Shown here: piece after piece, positions 61,774-64,000 of the stretch | Layout: every line of letters begins with the position of its first letter | Numbering within the stretch: position 1 is the first letter of the stretch | Source: JABDIY01 sp963803845 | Lineage (GTDB): Bacteria > Actinomycetota > Acidimicrobiia > Acidimicrobiales > SZUA-35 | Reading direction: 5' to 3' | Assembly: GCA_963803845.1 (NCBI GenBank) | Contig: CAWDNZ010000004.1 | Coordinates: forward strand, 1,860,001-1,924,000 | Length of the DNA: 64,000 bases | Program-made: the position numbers and the translations under genes | The notes under the pieces: model-generated | Told to the model about the DNA's origin: nothing | Seen by the model: only the letters and a program-made list of their open reading frames with translations | Databases searched by the model: none

Positions 61774-62496
61774 TTGCAGTACCGCATACCGCTGGGGTCC
61801 GCGATCGAATTGGTAATCGTCAGTACGGACCGGTCCCATGGTGACTTCGCCGTGGGCAGTTCGGGGATCTCCGAGAGGCGCCAGGCGTTGGTGAATTGCG
61901 GTGCTTGGACTTGGCTCCAACTAGAACACGGGGCGCGAGTCATGCGCGTTGACGCTCCGGGCGAGCACGCCGGAGCGATCGCCGATGCGGCCATCACCGA
62001 CCAGGTGTTCGCCCCGCTAGCGATCACATCAGCCGATTGCGTTCCGGTGGTCTTGGGGGTCGAGGTCACGAACAGGCGCACGGGGGTCAGCGACGCCGCT
62101 ATGGGTGTGGCTCACGCCGGGTGGAGGGGCCTTCTGGCCGGTGTTGTTGAGGCAACCGCCACCAGCATCCACGATCTCTTTGGAGCTGAGTGGGAGGTCA
62201 CGCAGCGTTTCGCTTTTTGTGGACCGAGCATTGGGCCCGAGGACTACGCTTTCGCAGACCGAGACGCCTTGCCGCTCGTGGCGAGATACGGAAGTTCGGT
62301 TGTGGCAGAGACACGCTCCGGAGAGCCGGCCCTTGACGTCTTTCGTGGAGTGCAGGCGGCCTTGCAGGCTTCGGGGTTTCCTCTACCGTTCCGTCCCCCT
62401 ACAACCGCCGGAGACCGATTCTTCAGCCATCGGGTTCGAGCCGATCCGGAACGGATGGTCACGGTGGCCTTTCTGGAAGCCACAATGGCGGTGTGA
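61774..62496 (+). CDS. pgeF: Purine nucleoside phosphorylase-like / PgeF (YfiH) protein
   Basis: 240 residues from a TTG at 61774, the only workable start after ftsZ. The YfiH pattern is present: LQLEHGARVMRV, ITSADCVPVVLG, GVAHAGWRGLLAGVVE, FCGPSIGPEDYAF and GDRFFSHRV. The conserved Cys and two His of the metal site are kept. Family members were called laccase-like; enzymatic work points to purine nucleoside activity and to editing of peptidoglycan precursors. It overlaps yggS (GTGA). Confidence 0.9.
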   Translation: MQYRIPLGSAIELVIVSTDRSHGDFAVGSSGISERRQALVNCGAWTWLQLEHGARVMRVDAPGEHAGAIADAAITDQVFAPLAITSADCVPVVLGVEVTNRRTGVSDAAMGVAHAGWRGLLAGVVEATATSIHDLFGAEWEVTQRFAFCGPSIGPEDYAFADRDALPLVARYGSSVVAETRSGEPALDVFRGVQAALQASGFPLPFRPPTTAGDRFFSHRVRADPERMVTVAFLEATMAV

Positions 62497-63176
62497 GCAC
62501 GCTCCCCGAGCATTCAGAGGCTGGCGACCAAATTGCGCTACGGAGGGCCGAGGTCCTCGAACGGATCGATGCTGTTCGCCAACCGGGCCAGTCGGTCACG
62601 CTCGTAGCAGTCTCCAAACGTTTCGATGCGTCTGTCGTGGCCAGCGCCGTCTTGGCGGGATGCGGAGATTTTGGCGAGAACTATGCGCAGGAGTTGGTAG
62701 CCAAGGCCGACGCAGTTCGATCCTTGATCGATCCTGCCGCCTCACTTCGGTGGCACATGATCGGCCCGGTCCAGCGCAACAAGGTCCGCAGGATCGCCAC
62801 CGTCGTGACGCTGTGGCACACCATCGACCGAACAACACTCATCGACGAATTGGCCAAGCGTGCTCCCGGCGCCGAACTCTTGCTTCAAGTGAACCTCACA
62901 GGAGAGGCCAGCAAATCCGGCTGCGACACCGCCGATTTGGCGATGCTGGTAGAGCATGCCAACCGCTGTGGCCTCGGTGTGCGCGGTTTGATGACGATGG
63001 GCCCTACGGATACCTCAATCGATCCCGCACCGGTGTTTGCCCGCTGCAGAGAGTTGGCCGATCAGTTCGGCCTGGAGCATTGTTCAATGGGGATGAGCGG
63101 CGACTTCGAGACGGCCGTTGTCCACGGTTCCACCATGGTTCGGGTTGGCACAGCGATCTTCGGACCACGGCCCTAA
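62493..63176 (+). CDS. yggS: Pyridoxal phosphate homeostasis protein YggS/PLPBP
   Basis: 227 residues, GTG start overlapping the pgeF stop. PLP-binding Lys is in VTLVAVSKRF. The other landmarks are GDFGENYAQELVAKA, WHMIGPVQRNKVR, LLLQVNLTGEASKSG, GLMTMGP, SMGMSGDFETAVVHGSTMVR and GTAIFGPR. It buffers PLP and is routinely found between ftsZ and sepF. Confidence 0.94.
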   Translation: MSTLPEHSEAGDQIALRRAEVLERIDAVRQPGQSVTLVAVSKRFDASVVASAVLAGCGDFGENYAQELVAKADAVRSLIDPAASLRWHMIGPVQRNKVRRIATVVTLWHTIDRTTLIDELAKRAPGAELLLQVNLTGEASKSGCDTADLAMLVEHANRCGLGVRGLMTMGPTDTSIDPAPVFARCRELADQFGLEHCSMGMSGDFETAVVHGSTMVRVGTAIFGPRP

Positions 63177-63225
63177 ACCTTCCCCGATTGACCGCTGAGA
63201 GCCACTGGAGAGGCTACGGTATGGC

Positions 63226-63249
63226 GGTCGCCACCTTTTGGTGGTTGCC
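63226..63249 (+). promoter_or_regulatory. Hairpin before sepF
   Basis: CCACC-TTTT-GGTGG (63231-63244) extends outward with wobble and GC pairs to GG...CC at the ends (63226-63249), about 9 of 10 positions paired. It stands 30 bp before the sepF start in the 102-bp gap after yggS. No T-tract follows. It may affect sepF translation or mRNA processing. Confidence 0.35.
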
Positions 63250-63278
63250 ACGGCTTACGGAAAGGATCTTGCACGCAT

Positions 63279-64000
63279 ATGGCTGTGTTCCGAAATGTCA
63301 TGGCGTTCCTGGGTCTCGACGACGACGACCAGGTCTATGACGACGAAGCCTTGTATGAGGACTATGAGGCCGAGGAGGAACCTGTTCGCAGGACCTCCGG
63401 TCGCGCTGGATCTGACAAGACGACGATCTCGTTGGAGGATCGTTTTGCCACTGATGCAAGTCAACCGACGTTTGGCTTCAGTGCAGAACCGGATCTGGGT
63501 GAAGTGGGTGGGGTAGGAGCTGTCCGACCGCTGCGGCCCGTCCCGGATCCAACTCCGCTTGAGGTTCCGGCAGCACTGAGTGCCACCGGCAGCCGGCCTA
63601 CCGAGTATGTCGATCCGGGCGTAGCATCTAGCGCCGATCGTCGCACAATTTCGTCGACTCCAGGAGCCTTCGCCGCGGGCCAGCCGCCCGGTTCCGAGAG
63701 GTTGATCGCCGGCGCACCCTCGGCACAGGCTGCACGCACCTTTGCGCCAAGCTCGACCGATTCAGCAAATCCCTCGCTCGGATCGGTGCAGACGGCGCCA
63801 CCGGGTGATCCCGCCGCTCCAAATGGCGACGCGGTTCGAGCAAGTTCCCCGCCGTCCAGATCGAGCCTTCGCCCAGTTGAGGAGCATGAGTCCAACGTGG
63901 TCACGCACGCAAAGCCCCGTTTACACGTCCCTTCGTCTTTCGACGACGCCAGTCGGATCGCCGATGACTTCCGTGCCGGGTCGCCGGTGGTCATGAACCT
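63279..64000 (+). CDS. sepF: Cell division protein SepF, truncated by window end
   Basis: Starts MAVFRNVMAFLGLDDDD, the membrane-binding amphipathic helix of SepF, and runs open to the window edge (240 codons). The helix is followed by an acidic stretch and ~170 residues of Pro/Ala/Ser-rich linker. The globular core begins at about residue 218 (LHVPSSFDDASRIADDFRAG), and VVMNL at the edge is the start of the conserved core strand. The linker is unusually long. SepF anchors FtsZ to the membrane in bacteria without FtsA. Confidence 0.9.
   Translation, partial: MAVFRNVMAFLGLDDDDQVYDDEALYEDYEAEEEPVRRTSGRAGSDKTTISLEDRFATDASQPTFGFSAEPDLGEVGGVGAVRPLRPVPDPTPLEVPAALSATGSRPTEYVDPGVASSADRRTISSTPGAFAAGQPPGSERLIAGAPSAQAARTFAPSSTDSANPSLGSVQTAPPGDPAAPNGDAVRASSPPSRSSLRPVEEHESNVVTHAKPRLHVPSSFDDASRIADDFRAGSPVVMN

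Noticed and set aside
1..64000. CRISPR arrays, insertion sequences, prophage or plasmid genes
   Set aside because: No spaced short-repeat arrays, transposase, integrase or phage structural genes were seen.

Overview
The window reads as chromosomal DNA from a GC-rich actinobacterium. The best guess is the class Acidimicrobiia or a close relative, inferred from gene content and not proven here. Supporting features are a class II DAHP synthase, an MtrA/MtrB/LpqB-like signalling operon, a MoxR-DUF58-transglutaminase-DUF3040 block upstream of mraZ, a dcw cluster that has sepF and ftsZ but no ftsA, and frequent GTG/TTG starts with ATGA or TGATG overlaps. I see no insertion sequence, prophage, plasmid function or CRISPR array.

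Layout. 1-4.9 kb: the tail of a VWA protein, an MFS exporter, and a three-gene ECF sigma cassette flanked by inverted tandem arrays of one dispersed repeat family. 4.9-12.5 kb: DAHP synthase, a sigma-70 factor, nadD, a frameshifted LytR_C-type protein, rsfS, tRNA-Ala(GGC), a repeat-rich membrane-domain-like protein and an acyl-CoA thioesterase. 12.6-23.7 kb: a degenerate GGDEF-EAL protein, dxs, tldD/tldE, and a translationally coupled operon of a multi-receiver protein, a membrane-anchored HEAT protein and a degenerate GT2-like membrane protein, then a SAF-domain protein. 23.8-28.5 kb: FmdB, galU, molybdenum-cofactor genes (moeA, moaC, moaA), a small membrane protein and tRNA-Ala(CGC). 28.6-37.8 kb: an intact GGDEF-EAL receptor, galK, pfkA, a GerMN lipoprotein/histidine kinase/response regulator operon, an inositol monophosphatase and small membrane proteins. 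37.9-47.5 kb: transglutaminase, DUF58, MoxR, ROK kinase, a second ECF pair, acyl-CoA dehydrogenase and a lipoate-ligase-like protein. 47.5-64 kb: the dcw cluster mraZ-rsmH-ftsL-ftsI-murE-mraY-ftsW-murG-murC-murB-ftsQ-ftsZ-pgeF-yggS-sepF.

The strongest observations are in the dcw cluster. FtsL, FtsW and FtsQ each carry a long Lys/Arg/Ala/Thr tail resembling histone H1 tails on their cytoplasmic N-terminus (about 60, 205 and 100 residues). The leader between mraZ and rsmH can fold into a 23-bp closing helix with internal hairpins. murF and murD are missing from an otherwise tightly packed cluster. Together these suggest an unusual link between divisome and nucleoid, plus RNA-level control of the wall operon; both are inferences. 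Other points of note are the inverted repeat arrays around the ECF cassette and the signalling operon at 18.8-23.1 kb.
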